From JAGDZR01 sp049115695 (GTDB taxonomy: Bacteria; Bacteroidota; Bacteroidia; Cytophagales; Cyclobacteriaceae): a stretch of 64,000 bases of DNA. Position numbers and translations under genes: made by a program. How positions within the stretch are numbered: the stretch's first letter is position 1; every line of letters begins with the position of its first letter. The notes under the pieces were generated by a model. That model saw only the letters and a program-made list of their open reading frames with translations, was not told the DNA's origin and did not search any database. This document shows positions 35,946-45,301 of this stretch, in pieces. Location: contig JAGDZR010000025.1 of NCBI GenBank assembly GCA_049115695.1, positions 1 through 64,000 on the forward strand, written 5' to 3'.

Positions 35946-37970
35946 ATGAATATGATGAAATCTCACCTCTTCCTTTTGCTTATGCTGGTTTCATGGCTTG
36001 TAAGTGGGCAAGCCTTCACTGATTCCAACCTGCCTATTGTGATTATCAGGACTACTGCGAATGCTTCGATACCGGACGAACCTAAAATATGGGCCGATAT
36101 GAAAATCGTTTATCGAGGTGAAGGTCAACGAACGGCACTAAGTGATCAGGACAACCCAGACTTTATTGACTTTGAAGGCCGAATAAAAATTGAAGCAAGA
36201 GGATCAAGCTCATCAGTATTGCCGAAAAAACAATTTGGATTCACAACTTATGATGCAACTGAGGAAAAGGATAATGTGAAATTATTGGGAATGCCTAAAG
36301 AGAATGATTGGATTCTCAATGGATTGGCCTTTGATGCATCGCTTATGCGTGATTACTTATGCTACAATCTGTCTCGTCAGATGGGACAGTATGCGCCAAG
36401 ACTGGAGTATTGTGAGTTGGTTTTAAATGGTGGGTATCACGGGGTTTATTTATTGTCAGAGCGAGTAAAGGCAGATGACAATAGAATTAACATAAACAAG
36501 ATTGATCCTGAGGATGTTGAAGGTGCCAGTTTAACAGGAGGGTATGTGACAAAAATAGATCGTACGGCCGATAATCAACCTGCTGTTTGGACGGACGTTA
36601 GCCGATTAGGCCAACCATTAGAGTTCATCCATGTTACACCGAAATCTGAAAATGCGACTCCAGAGCAGGATGCGTATATTCAGGATCAGTTCGATCAACT
36701 CGCCCGAACATCTGCAGCGGGTAACAGTTCGGCCGTTGATGGTTATGCAAGTGTGATTGACATCCCATCTTTCATTGACTATATGTTGATCAATGAGCTT
36801 TCATCTAATGTAGATGCTTATCGGCTCAGCACTTACTTCCATAAAGATCGATTGGGCAAACTCAGAGCAGGTCCAATTTGGGACTCAAACCTGACATTTG
36901 ATAATGATCTGCTTTTTTGGGGATTGGATAGGAGCCACCCAGATGTTTGGCAATTTGATAATGGTGATAATGTTGGCTCAACGTTTTGGTTGAATTTGTT
37001 CAATGATCCAGAGTTCTTATGCTTGATGTCCAAACGATGGGCAGGGTTGACAGGTCCAAATGGTATCTTGTCTGAAGTGAAAATTTTTGAACTCATTGAC
37101 CAAACAGCTTCATTAATCGAGGAGGCCGCACAACGTGAGGAGCAATTGTGGGGGACTGTTGGGGATTTTCAACAGCAAGTTCAGATAATCAAAGATTTTA
37201 TTCCTGTTCGAATCGACTGGATGACAGAGCAATTAGGAGATTTCAGTGCTTGTAGTAATCCAACCATTCCATCATTGGTAATTTCAAAAATCAACTACCA
37301 CCCGGCTTCCAATCCTTTCGTTGATGATAGCGATCTGGAGTTCATTGAGATCGTAAATGCAGGTGTGAGTGATGCAGATCTTACAGGTGTATACTTTGGA
37401 GGTTTGGGGCTTTCATACCAATTTCCAGTCGGGACATCACTGGCACAAGGTGAAGCGTTGATGCTTGCCAATCAATCAAGTATTTATCAACAGGCTTATG
37501 GGAGTGAGCCTTATGGTGAGTATGCACGCAGTTTGTCCAATTCATCCCAGATCATCTCTTTACAAGACGCTTATGGCAATGTGATCGATGAGGTAACCTA
37601 TAGCGACAGCCTGCCTTGGCCTGATGCGGATGGGACAGGATTTTATTTATCTCTTGTCGATCCACATAGCGACAATAGCCTTCCGGAAAATTGGGAGTTG
37701 GAAGAGGCAGCAGTTAATCTGACCCTTGGTGTAGAGAATAAAGTTTCAGGAATAATATATCCTAATCCGGTTGATAGCCAGGTATTTGTTCAGCTCAGTG
37801 AGAAGATCAAATCTTACACATTCACTAATTTGAATGGGAAGGTGCTATTCCGTGGGAAGGTAGATTCGAAATCGTTGGACATTGATCTAAGTCATTTGAA
37901 CGCAGGTGTCTACTTGCTCAAATTATATACAAGCAACGGAGAACTGACCCAAAAGATCGTTAAGCGCTAA
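35946..37970 (+). CDS. CotH-kinase-like protein with lamin-tail domain and type IX secretion signal
   Basis: The ATG at 35946 is preferred because it gives a normal signal peptide (MNMMKSHLFLLLMLVSWLVSG); the open frame starts at a TTG 19 codons earlier. Residues ~25-440 are a CotH kinase domain: KIEARGSSSSVLPKKQFGF is the expected substrate-loop region and GPIWDSNLTFDND the metal-binding DxN-type motif. Residues ~445-560 form a lamin-tail (LTD) domain (SKINYHPASNPFVDDSDLEF). The last ~75 residues (IIYPNPVDSQVFVQLS to LTQKIVKR) are a type A C-terminal sorting domain, so it should be exported by the type IX system. Function beyond surface or secreted protein modification is unknown. Confidence 0.88.
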   Translation: MNMMKSHLFLLLMLVSWLVSGQAFTDSNLPIVIIRTTANASIPDEPKIWADMKIVYRGEGQRTALSDQDNPDFIDFEGRIKIEARGSSSSVLPKKQFGFTTYDATEEKDNVKLLGMPKENDWILNGLAFDASLMRDYLCYNLSRQMGQYAPRLEYCELVLNGGYHGVYLLSERVKADDNRININKIDPEDVEGASLTGGYVTKIDRTADNQPAVWTDVSRLGQPLEFIHVTPKSENATPEQDAYIQDQFDQLARTSAAGNSSAVDGYASVIDIPSFIDYMLINELSSNVDAYRLSTYFHKDRLGKLRAGPIWDSNLTFDNDLLFWGLDRSHPDVWQFDNGDNVGSTFWLNLFNDPEFLCLMSKRWAGLTGPNGILSEVKIFELIDQTASLIEEAAQREEQLWGTVGDFQQQVQIIKDFIPVRIDWMTEQLGDFSACSNPTIPSLVISKINYHPASNPFVDDSDLEFIEIVNAGVSDADLTGVYFGGLGLSYQFPVGTSLAQGEALMLANQSSIYQQAYGSEPYGEYARSLSNSSQIISLQDAYGNVIDEVTYSDSLPWPDADGTGFYLSLVDPHSDNSLPENWELEEAAVNLTLGVENKVSGIIYPNPVDSQVFVQLSEKIKSYTFTNLNGKVLFRGKVDSKSLDIDLSHLNAGVYLLKLYTSNGELTQKIVKR

Positions 37971-39307
37971 TCACCTGTGATCAGGAACGGAATATTGGCG
38001 GTGGCAACCTTGCCCTTTCCATCAAATGCATAGCAGAAAAGCCTATATTCTGAAGGAGTATCGGGTACAGCAAATTGAAGAATACCTGGTTGCTCAGATG
38101 TAATGTCCAATTTCACTTCATCTGGTTCCTTTTCAAATGCTCCGCCTTGACTTCTATTCTTGACTTCAGTGAGTACAAACCATTGGTACGTCAATTCATC
38201 CTGATTTGCGTCTGAAGCCTGAAGAGACGCAACCACTTCCTGTTTTGGACTGAGTGTGATGTTATCTGTTGCGATCATTCCATCCAAAGTGAGGGATTTG
38301 ATTTCTGGGGCTAAATTGACAGGGTCTTTTCCAGACCAATATTTCGTCAGTACATCAACAGTGCCAATTGCTTCTCCCGTTTTTAGAAACATCCCGTACC
38401 ATGTCGGTGTGCGCTCCTGTTTCTGACCCCATAAGAAAGCATATCCTCCCATGGACAAACCGGAAGCGTCACCATCCAATCCGTTCCTGAGTCGTTCCTT
38501 CAAACCAATCGCTTTTTCAGTGCTGGTTTCCTCTATTTCTCGTCCCCATGACGTGGATGGTCTCTCCCAATGACCAACCGGACCGAATTCCGTCACTACA
38601 TACGGTAGCGTTACATCTGTAGCAGCGACCTTTTCAGATATCTCATTAAGCGAACCGTATACTTGATATGAAATAAAATCAAGGTTGGGACAGTATGATA
38701 ACGCATGTTCAATTTGATCTTTATGTATGCCGGCAAATGTTGTGGTGACAGGGTGGTATGGATCAACTTCGTGAATGTAATCCACCAATTCCTTCAAGGC
38801 GATGTATGTTTTGGGGTTGACCAATTTCATTGCCCCATCTTCATCAAATAGTAAATTCAACTCATTGCCCGCCACCCAGGATAATAGGTTTGGATGATTC
38901 TTGTATTCATCAACTTCTCCTTTCAATCTTTCCAGTTGTTTGGCTACAGCCGTGTCGTCATTATAATCAAAACCATGAAGTTCTTTCTCAATGTCAAGCC
39001 CCATGGCGACCATGAAACCATATTTGGCTGCAGAATCCAAAGATTGGGAACCTCCTCTTGTGCTCCATGTTCTGAAGCTGTTACCACCTGCATCCTTTAA
39101 CGCCTTGAATTTATCACTACGTCCACTTAGCCCAACTCCTTTGATTTTGAATAGCTGATCATTCACATAGAAATTGTACTGCTCGTTTTGCTTTTTTATA
39201 GTAACGTTAGAGATCATCGGTCTTTGTGTTTCAGTGGCTGGTTGACATTCATCAAGCAATAAAACAATAAGCAATGTAGTGAGCGAAGTAAGAACTGTTT
39301 TTCTCAT
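37967..39307 (-). CDS. GH2-like TIM-barrel glycoside hydrolase
   Basis: A 446-residue exported protein with a TIM-barrel of the glycoside hydrolase family 2 catalytic type. WVAGNELNLL holds the NE acid/base pair and YVVTEFGPVG the likely nucleophile Glu. The barrel is followed by a ~100-residue beta domain. The signal peptide is followed by LLLDECQP, which is a poor lipobox, so lipidation is uncertain. Substrate unknown. The gene is convergent with the CotH gene, and the two stop regions overlap by four bases (37967-37970). Its own start overlaps the DUF6807 gene by four bases, so these two minus-strand genes form an operon. Confidence 0.78.
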   Translation of the reverse strand: MRKTVLTSLTTLLIVLLLDECQPATETQRPMISNVTIKKQNEQYNFYVNDQLFKIKGVGLSGRSDKFKALKDAGGNSFRTWSTRGGSQSLDSAAKYGFMVAMGLDIEKELHGFDYNDDTAVAKQLERLKGEVDEYKNHPNLLSWVAGNELNLLFDEDGAMKLVNPKTYIALKELVDYIHEVDPYHPVTTTFAGIHKDQIEHALSYCPNLDFISYQVYGSLNEISEKVAATDVTLPYVVTEFGPVGHWERPSTSWGREIEETSTEKAIGLKERLRNGLDGDASGLSMGGYAFLWGQKQERTPTWYGMFLKTGEAIGTVDVLTKYWSGKDPVNLAPEIKSLTLDGMIATDNITLSPKQEVVASLQASDANQDELTYQWFVLTEVKNRSQGGAFEKEPDEVKLDITSEQPGILQFAVPDTPSEYRLFCYAFDGKGKVATANIPFLITGD

Positions 39308-40245
39308 TTGATGTAATTCTGATAGATCTGTGTGATTTCATCTGGGGTGAGTTGATCATGAATGATGAGGCTGTAACCTAAACTGACTGGAGTTTCCATC
39401 GATAGTGGAACAGGTTTAGCTCCTGGGTGTGGCCAGACGGGATTTTGCATACTCCCTTTAGATCGCAAAATCCACGGATTTGGGTAACCAGGGTTTGAAG
39501 GATGCTCTATTATGCAAAGACCTGATTCTCCTGAATTGTCAGTAAGATTGACCATGTCAATCCAACCGGTTGATTTGATTGGAAGGTTTTCTGGCGTGAT
39601 TATACCTTCTGGTCCAGCAAACTCAACACCATCAGAGAGTTTTACCCGCGCTGAGAAGCCTCCATACCCTTTGGCGTCCTCCGAGCCTCCTATTCGTGTT
39701 GCGGGTTCAGTGGCATTGATCGTAATATTGAAATCAATTCGTCGATAGGTTTCATTTTTTGGATAAACAGAAAGCTCTGTTACTTCATTGATGACAGGTT
39801 TCCTATTTCCATCTTGATCAACCCATAAAGGTGAAAGCCAATCAACTTCAATCGCAATTTTCTTGATATTATCGGGAGACAACAATTGCTTTACTTGCTT
39901 GACGCGCCATTCAAAATCTTTGATTTCCCATCCATCCCCAATCCGTTTTTCGCCAATGTACAGCTGATGCCATGCCCAGAAAATTCCCCTGTGATGAAGG
40001 TGGTCATCAGGGAAGTCTTCTGTGATTACTTTTCCATCAAGCGAATACAGAGGGTGAATATAATTTGATCTTGAATAGGTACCATTGAGGTCTTTGTTGG
40101 CTGTTTGATAAAAGAGAATGGAGTCATCATCTTCCATGAAAAGAATTCCCTGTGAGTTTTCGACTATCTCAATTTCCTGTGATACTACTTTTGGTAAGCA
40201 GAAAAAGCTGAGGATCAGGATTATGGATAGCGAACGTAGCGACAT
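39304..40245 (-). CDS. Secreted DUF6807 (PmoA-like) protein
   Basis: A 313-residue protein with a signal peptide (about 1-22). DDHLHHRGIFWAWHQLYIG and the later GYGGFSARVKL are typical of the DUF6807 group that is often misnamed methane oxygenase PmoA. There is no relation to particulate methane monooxygenase. Members are common in Bacteroidota and Planctomycetes near glycan-degrading genes and have a predicted beta-sandwich fold. The reaction is unknown. It is translationally coupled to the GH2-like gene downstream, so both probably handle the same carbohydrate. Confidence 0.8.
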   Translation of the reverse strand: MSLRSLSIILILSFFCLPKVVSQEIEIVENSQGILFMEDDDSILFYQTANKDLNGTYSRSNYIHPLYSLDGKVITEDFPDDHLHHRGIFWAWHQLYIGEKRIGDGWEIKDFEWRVKQVKQLLSPDNIKKIAIEVDWLSPLWVDQDGNRKPVINEVTELSVYPKNETYRRIDFNITINATEPATRIGGSEDAKGYGGFSARVKLSDGVEFAGPEGIITPENLPIKSTGWIDMVNLTDNSGESGLCIIEHPSNPGYPNPWILRSKGSMQNPVWPHPGAKPVPLSMETPVSLGYSLIIHDQLTPDEITQIYQNYIK

Positions 40246-40365
40246 GCGTCAAAGATATGCGCCAATTGCATATAATGCACAATGTATCGTTTGCGTTATC
40301 AGTACTAGGAATTTGTCCTCGGTCTACTATATTTAAGAATTGATTAACCAATTGAAGAACATAGC

Positions 40366-42054
40366 ATGAGTAACACTCCCTGGTTAGCCAATTACCCGGA
40401 AGGGGTGGCGCATACCATCGACCCATCGCAGTATACTAGTTTGATAGACTTACTAAATGAGTCTTTCGATAAATATTCGAATTGTCCGGCTTTCGAGTGC
40501 ATGGGCAAGTCCTTAACATTTGAAGAAGTAGATCAATTGTCCGCTCAGTTTGGAGCATATCTCACCAAAGAATTGGGACTGAAAAAGGGCGACAAGGTAG
40601 CAATTCAAATGCCCAACGTATTACAAAATCCAATTGCTATGTTTGGTGCTTTACGTGCGGGAATGACAGTCGTCAATACCAATCCGCTTTACACTGCTGA
40701 TGAAATGAAGCACCAGTTCAATGATTCTGGAGCTAAGGCGGTCGTGATACTGGCGAATTTTGCTTTCAACCTGGAAAAAATTATTAGCGACACTGCAATT
40801 GAGCATGTGATCGTAACGGAAATAGGTGACATGCTCGGTGGTCTGAAGGGAGGAATTGTCAATTTTGTGGTGAAACGAGTAAAGAAAATGGTGCCAAAGT
40901 TTAGTTTGCCTGGCGCTGTTTCTTTCAACAAAGCATTGAGCATGGGAGGAAAGCACTCCTTTGAAACAGCCGAAGTGACACATGATGATATCGCTTTCCT
41001 TCAATACACAGGAGGAACTACAGGTGTATCAAAAGGCGCAATGTTGACACATAGGAATATCGTATCCAATCTGTTACAAGTCAATGAGTGGATGAGTCAT
41101 GGCGGCTTAACGGAGAAAAAGGAAATATTCATCACAGCTATTCCTATTTATCACATTTTCGCCTTGGTGTGCAATGTGTTTGAATCAGTAGCACTGGGTG
41201 CGCACAATATATTGATTACCAATCCTAGGGATATGCCAGGTTTCGTGAAGGAGCTGGGCAAACACAAGTTTACGGTTATCACAGGTGTAAATACATTATT
41301 CAATGGCTTATTGAATAATCCGGATTTTAAGGATATTGACTTTTCAGCACTGAAGTTTGCATTCGGTGGTGGAATGGCTGTTCAACAGGCAGTGGCAGAA
41401 AAGTGGGAGGAGGTAACGAAATCTCCACTTTCAGAGGGTTACGGTCTCACGGAAACCTCACCGGTTTTAACTTCAAACCCCTTGAACGGAAATGGTAGAG
41501 TTGGCTTTATTGGTGTGCCAGTACCAAGCACAGAGATTACTTTGTTCGATGATGATGGGAAGGAAGTGCCGATAGGAGAGCCGGGAGAATTATGCGCAAA
41601 GGGTCCACAAGTAATGAAGGGCTATTGGAATAGACCAGAGGAAACAGAACAGGTCATGTTTAATGGTTGGTTAAAGACAGGTGATGTTGCCATTATGGAT
41701 GAAGATGGCTTTTTTAAGATTGTTGATCGCAAGAAGGAAATGATCCTGGTGTCTGGTTTTAATGTTTATCCCAATGAGGTTGAAAATGCAATTGCTTCCC
41801 ATCCAAAAGTTTTGGAAGTCGGTGCAATAGGTGTTCCTGATAGTAAATCTTCTGAAGCGGTGAAGGCAGTAATTGTTAAGAAGGACGATTCATTGACCGC
41901 AGAGGAGATCAAAGCGTTTTGCAAAGACAAATTAACAGGTTACAAGCGACCCAAGCATGTTTCCTTTGTAGATGAGTTACCCAAATCGAATGTGGGTAAA
42001 ATTCTGCGAAGAATTATTAAGGAAAATGACATGAAGGAGCATTCTTATAATTGA
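40366..42054 (+). CDS. fadD: Long-chain-fatty-acid-CoA ligase
   Basis: A 562-residue AMP-forming acyl-CoA synthetase. The P-loop is YTGGTTGVSKGAMLTHRN (about 216-233), followed by EGYGLTETSPVL (motif for adenylate binding), the hinge GWLKTGDVAIMDEDGFFKIVDRKK and the C-terminal catalytic Lys in LPKSNVGKILRRII. It activates fatty acids to acyl-CoA for beta-oxidation or lipid synthesis, in the cytoplasm or at the inner membrane. The length and motifs are those of FadD. It is a single gene with its own terminator (42079-42109). Confidence 0.92.
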   Translation: MSNTPWLANYPEGVAHTIDPSQYTSLIDLLNESFDKYSNCPAFECMGKSLTFEEVDQLSAQFGAYLTKELGLKKGDKVAIQMPNVLQNPIAMFGALRAGMTVVNTNPLYTADEMKHQFNDSGAKAVVILANFAFNLEKIISDTAIEHVIVTEIGDMLGGLKGGIVNFVVKRVKKMVPKFSLPGAVSFNKALSMGGKHSFETAEVTHDDIAFLQYTGGTTGVSKGAMLTHRNIVSNLLQVNEWMSHGGLTEKKEIFITAIPIYHIFALVCNVFESVALGAHNILITNPRDMPGFVKELGKHKFTVITGVNTLFNGLLNNPDFKDIDFSALKFAFGGGMAVQQAVAEKWEEVTKSPLSEGYGLTETSPVLTSNPLNGNGRVGFIGVPVPSTEITLFDDDGKEVPIGEPGELCAKGPQVMKGYWNRPEETEQVMFNGWLKTGDVAIMDEDGFFKIVDRKKEMILVSGFNVYPNEVENAIASHPKVLEVGAIGVPDSKSSEAVKAVIVKKDDSLTAEEIKAFCKDKLTGYKRPKHVSFVDELPKSNVGKILRRIIKENDMKEHSYN

Positions 42055-42078
42055 TATTAGCTTAGACGAATTCAGACG

Positions 42079-42109
42079 GGTCAACTGATAAGTTGACCTT
42101 ATTGTTTTT
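42079..42109 (+). terminator. Terminator after fadD
   Basis: GGTCAACT (42079-42086), loop GATA, AGTTGACC (42091-42098) forms a perfect 8-bp stem, followed by TTATTGTTTTT. It lies 24 bases after the acyl-CoA ligase stop codon. Its T-rich tail overlaps the end of the convergent small gene. Confidence 0.8.
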
Positions 42110-42485
42110 GAACAACCTCAGCTATTTCTTGTAAGGTTTTTCTATTCATCCACAATCCGTCACAAATACGAGGGTAGAGCTCCAACATTCTCACAAACCC
42201 ATAAATGTTCGAACAGGTCATTGAGATAGAATGACCATCTTCATCCTTCCACTCGAGGGTGATTTTGGGGTTATTAACCTGAATGGGTTGGTGAATAGTG
42301 ATTTTCCTGATCACCTCAAATTCCTGCTCCAGATAACGCTCATAATCGGTTGATTCCTGAGCGAGACCATTGTCTAGTAGAAAGGTCTTCTTTCCGTTGA
42401 TGATTTCAACTCGTAAATAGTGGTAGTTGTCTTTACCGTATTTGTTTTTGAGCTTCAGCTTGTAGTAACCTTTATCTAATGACAT
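42099..42485 (-). CDS. Hypothetical 128-residue cytoplasmic protein
   Basis: A soluble protein, mostly beta-strand in its first 90 residues (KLKLKNKYGKDNYHYLRVEI, KITLEWKDEDGHSISMTCSN) and helical at the end (NRKTLQEIAEVVQKQ). No family is recognised and no catalytic motif is seen. Start ATG 42485 gives a normal-looking N-terminus. It is convergent with fadD, and the stop codon lies inside the fadD terminator. It ends 543 bases before any other minus-strand stop, so it is a single gene. A role cannot be inferred. Confidence 0.6.
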   Translation of the reverse strand: MSLDKGYYKLKLKNKYGKDNYHYLRVEIINGKKTFLLDNGLAQESTDYERYLEQEFEVIRKITIHQPIQVNNPKITLEWKDEDGHSISMTCSNIYGFVRMLELYPRICDGLWMNRKTLQEIAEVVQKQ

Positions 42486-42597
42486 TAAAAACTAATATAA
42501 GTAGTAATAGCTAGCAAAATTAGTATTTATTATTAGCTATTAATAATAGCTTCTAACGGAAATGTATCATGTAAATGCAGGAAATTGATGAATAATT

Positions 42598-42629
42598 AAA
42601 AAAAAAAGGGAGTGCGAGAGACTCCCTTT
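42598..42629 (-). terminator. Terminator of the TonB-dependent receptor gene
   Basis: Read on the minus strand, AAAGGGAGT, a 7-base loop and ACTCCCTTT form a 9-bp stem (42605-42629), followed directly by a run of about ten T. It lies 14 bases after the receptor stop codon. It is a textbook intrinsic terminator. Confidence 0.88.
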
Positions 42630-42642
42630 CAAGGTATTAGCA

Positions 42643-45054
42643 TTAAAACTGAATTCTGTATAAAATATCGGGGAAGAAACCGATTTGTTTGACCGAATTG
42701 ATTTCATTAGTCAGCGTGTTGTACCTACGCGTAAATTCGTTTTGTCTGTTGGTGACGTTTTGAAGATCAACAAAGAATTGCTGTGAGATATTTCGCTTTT
42801 TACTGTTGATCCTGTATCCAAATTTCACATCCCAACGGAAGTAGTCACTCTGCCTCATTGAAAAGGCCTGATCCCAAAAACGAACCTCTTCGTTCATGGT
42901 TTGACTGGTCTCTAAATCAATCGGTGTATACGGTTTTCCTCCGGCAGAGGTGATCTTCGTGTCAAATGTCCAGGCATTTCTATTGTCCTTACCAAATTGC
43001 CACTCTTTGCCAGCCAGTGCGTTAAACACATATCGATTATTAAAGGCAGTACTTCTTTGAATGTCATCACTTCCTTTGTAGGTTGACTCGTAGATGCTGG
43101 TGGTAAGAAGTCCATAGTAACCATTGCTAAAGAATTTTTCTAATGTGACCTCCAGACCATAGTTGGTGCCGATTCCTTCATTGACTAGAGACCCTTTCGA
43201 ATTGAAGACAAAATCTGACCCTTCATTGAGAATAGAGTAGGTGCTTGAGCTTTGTTCAACTGGTACATCGGTAATGCGCTGGTAATAAACCTCCGTTTTC
43301 AATCTCCAATTGGGCCTAAGGTTGTAATCATAGCCCAGCACAAAATGATGTGCATTCATAAAGCCAAGGTCAAGGTTCGTTGTTTCAAAAAGACCCGGAC
43401 TGGTTTCTTCTCGATAAAACAGAATGGGAGTCGGAATGGTCTGCGCGTGCATTCCGTAGGCGAGTGATGCCCTTTGCAAAGGACTAAACTGCCAGCTCAA
43501 CGCCCATCTTGGCTCGAGAGATACCTTGTTATTCACTGAAAGATGTTGACTGTGAAGTCCGAATGTTGTATTCAGATTATCTGAAAACTTGTATGCTACC
43601 TGACTAAACAATTGAGTTAAAAAGTATCGTTCCTGCGAATCAACAATAGGGATAAAAAAGTCAGGAATGCTATCTCCATTCAAATCAGGTAATGCCAGCA
43701 GCTCTTCTCTGGATTCAGTGGAGAAATTAGCATCATACATCTCTAATAATACGCCTGATCGCATGCTCCATCTGCTACTAAACTTTGTGTTAAGATTGGA
43801 GGTGAAAGTGTATCGGTTGTCGAGATTCTTAACATTCACAGCTCTATATTTTTCCAATAGATTTCCGTCGGCATCCCTGACGTAATTGTCCTGAAAGAAC
43901 TCATTGTTGATGCTCGCAACAGCGATTGCAGTTTTGAGGTAAGACTTTTTACCAAAGGAATACTTATGTGAGAGCCCTGTCACACCAAGCCAATTTTTAA
44001 CAAAAGAGTCTTCATCGGAATTGGCGAATAAATCATCTTCGCTGATTTGATCTCCAAAGAAGTTGATGCTACTATTTCCTCCCATTCCAAATAATTCAAA
44101 TTGACCAAATTTTGATTGACCGAAATTGAATTTGTAAGTCAGGTCTTTATAAAATGGGTCAGCGCTTGTTCCGGGGTTTGCCACGTTGGCAATCCCTTGT
44201 CTGAAGGAAATCACAAACGAGGAATTATTCTTCTTGCTGATGGGACCTTCTGCCATTAACTCAAGTCCGCTAAATGCGGCCAACTGTCCTGTGAACTCAA
44301 ACTTGTCTGTGTTGCCATTTCTGAAGTTGACATCAAAAACTGCTGCATTAGCATTACCATATTCAGCTGGAAAAGCTCCTGTCATGAAATCACTGGTTCG
44401 AAGAAGATTTGTATTTAATGCACTTACTGGTCCTCCGGTAGTACCCAATGTGGCAAAGTGATTGGTTGTGGCAACAGGTATTCCTTCAATTCGCCATAGC
44501 AGTCCGGTTGGAGAATTCCCTCGCACGACGATATCGTTTCTCGAGTCATCAGGTGCGCTTACCCCTGCAAAAGAGGCTGCCATTCGGGCAACATCATTTC
44601 TACCACCACTGTATCGGGTGACCTCTTCAAGGCTGAAGGTACGTGCGCTTACTTTGGCTAGTTCATTGATGGGAATGTCCTTATCAGCATCTGCGGTGAT
44701 CACCACGCTTTGAAGACTCTCAACAGACTCTTCCAGTTTTAGATTGAGCATAACCTCTTTACCAGCAGATACCAGGACATTGGGTAGCGTCATGCTCTTG
44801 TACCCAACATAAGTTACTTCGAATGTCTGTCTACCTACTGGTACATCGGAGATTTTGAATGATCCATCAATGCCAGTTATCGATCCAACGGGTGGATTGG
44901 TGTTTACAAGCTTGATGGTAGCACCAATGAGTGGATATTCTGCCACCGCGTCAACAATTACGCCCTTGACAACCTGTGATTGTCCGTGAGCAGTTACGGC
45001 GAACATAGCGACGGCTATACCCAATAAAATAGTTGCGAACTTCTTGTGTGTCAT
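42643..45054 (-). CDS. TonB-dependent outer-membrane receptor with CarboxypepD_reg N-terminus
   Basis: An 803-residue outer-membrane protein with a signal peptide (about 1-24). The N-terminal carboxypeptidase-regulatory-like domain spans about 28-115 (VVKGVIVDAVAEYPLIGATI). The plug domain is about 130-240 (ARMAASFAGVSAPDDSRNDI and VVRGNSPTGLLWRIEGIPV). A beta-barrel follows and ends in the aromatic-terminated YRIQF. No SusD gene is present, and it is shorter than SusC proteins, so it is not a classic glycan importer; siderophore, cofactor or peptide uptake are options. It is divergent from the LytS/LytTR pair with a 247-base gap, and that pair could control it. Confidence 0.88.
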   Translation of the reverse strand: MTHKKFATILLGIAVAMFAVTAHGQSQVVKGVIVDAVAEYPLIGATIKLVNTNPPVGSITGIDGSFKISDVPVGRQTFEVTYVGYKSMTLPNVLVSAGKEVMLNLKLEESVESLQSVVITADADKDIPINELAKVSARTFSLEEVTRYSGGRNDVARMAASFAGVSAPDDSRNDIVVRGNSPTGLLWRIEGIPVATTNHFATLGTTGGPVSALNTNLLRTSDFMTGAFPAEYGNANAAVFDVNFRNGNTDKFEFTGQLAAFSGLELMAEGPISKKNNSSFVISFRQGIANVANPGTSADPFYKDLTYKFNFGQSKFGQFELFGMGGNSSINFFGDQISEDDLFANSDEDSFVKNWLGVTGLSHKYSFGKKSYLKTAIAVASINNEFFQDNYVRDADGNLLEKYRAVNVKNLDNRYTFTSNLNTKFSSRWSMRSGVLLEMYDANFSTESREELLALPDLNGDSIPDFFIPIVDSQERYFLTQLFSQVAYKFSDNLNTTFGLHSQHLSVNNKVSLEPRWALSWQFSPLQRASLAYGMHAQTIPTPILFYREETSPGLFETTNLDLGFMNAHHFVLGYDYNLRPNWRLKTEVYYQRITDVPVEQSSSTYSILNEGSDFVFNSKGSLVNEGIGTNYGLEVTLEKFFSNGYYGLLTTSIYESTYKGSDDIQRSTAFNNRYVFNALAGKEWQFGKDNRNAWTFDTKITSAGGKPYTPIDLETSQTMNEEVRFWDQAFSMRQSDYFRWDVKFGYRINSKKRNISQQFFVDLQNVTNRQNEFTRRYNTLTNEINSVKQIGFFPDILYRIQF

Positions 45055-45301
45055 CGTTCTTTTTAATTTGTATTTGATGCAAGCATAGGTGACTGTTTGA
45101 AGTATCTAGGATTCATTCTTGGTGGAACATCGATTGCACCTACTAAAACCGGAAAATGATGACTTGAATGGATTATACTTTCTATGAAGTTGCAAATAGG
45201 CTTTGCCGGGTAATATTCCTGCTTCAGGTATAATTAATCAGGGTTGACCTAACATATTTAAAGTGAGACTTGTGAAGAATCAATAATTTGCCGATGAAAT
45301 T

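Noticed and set aside
39304..40245. Reading the DUF6807 protein as methane monooxygenase subunit PmoA
   Set aside because: It is a soluble exported protein without the membrane helices or copper ligands of PmoA. The name is a database artefact of the family.
40250..40257. Minus-strand -7-like box (reads TATCTTTG) before the DUF6807 gene
   Set aside because: It is only 5 bases before the start codon, which leaves no room for a leader and ribosome-binding site.
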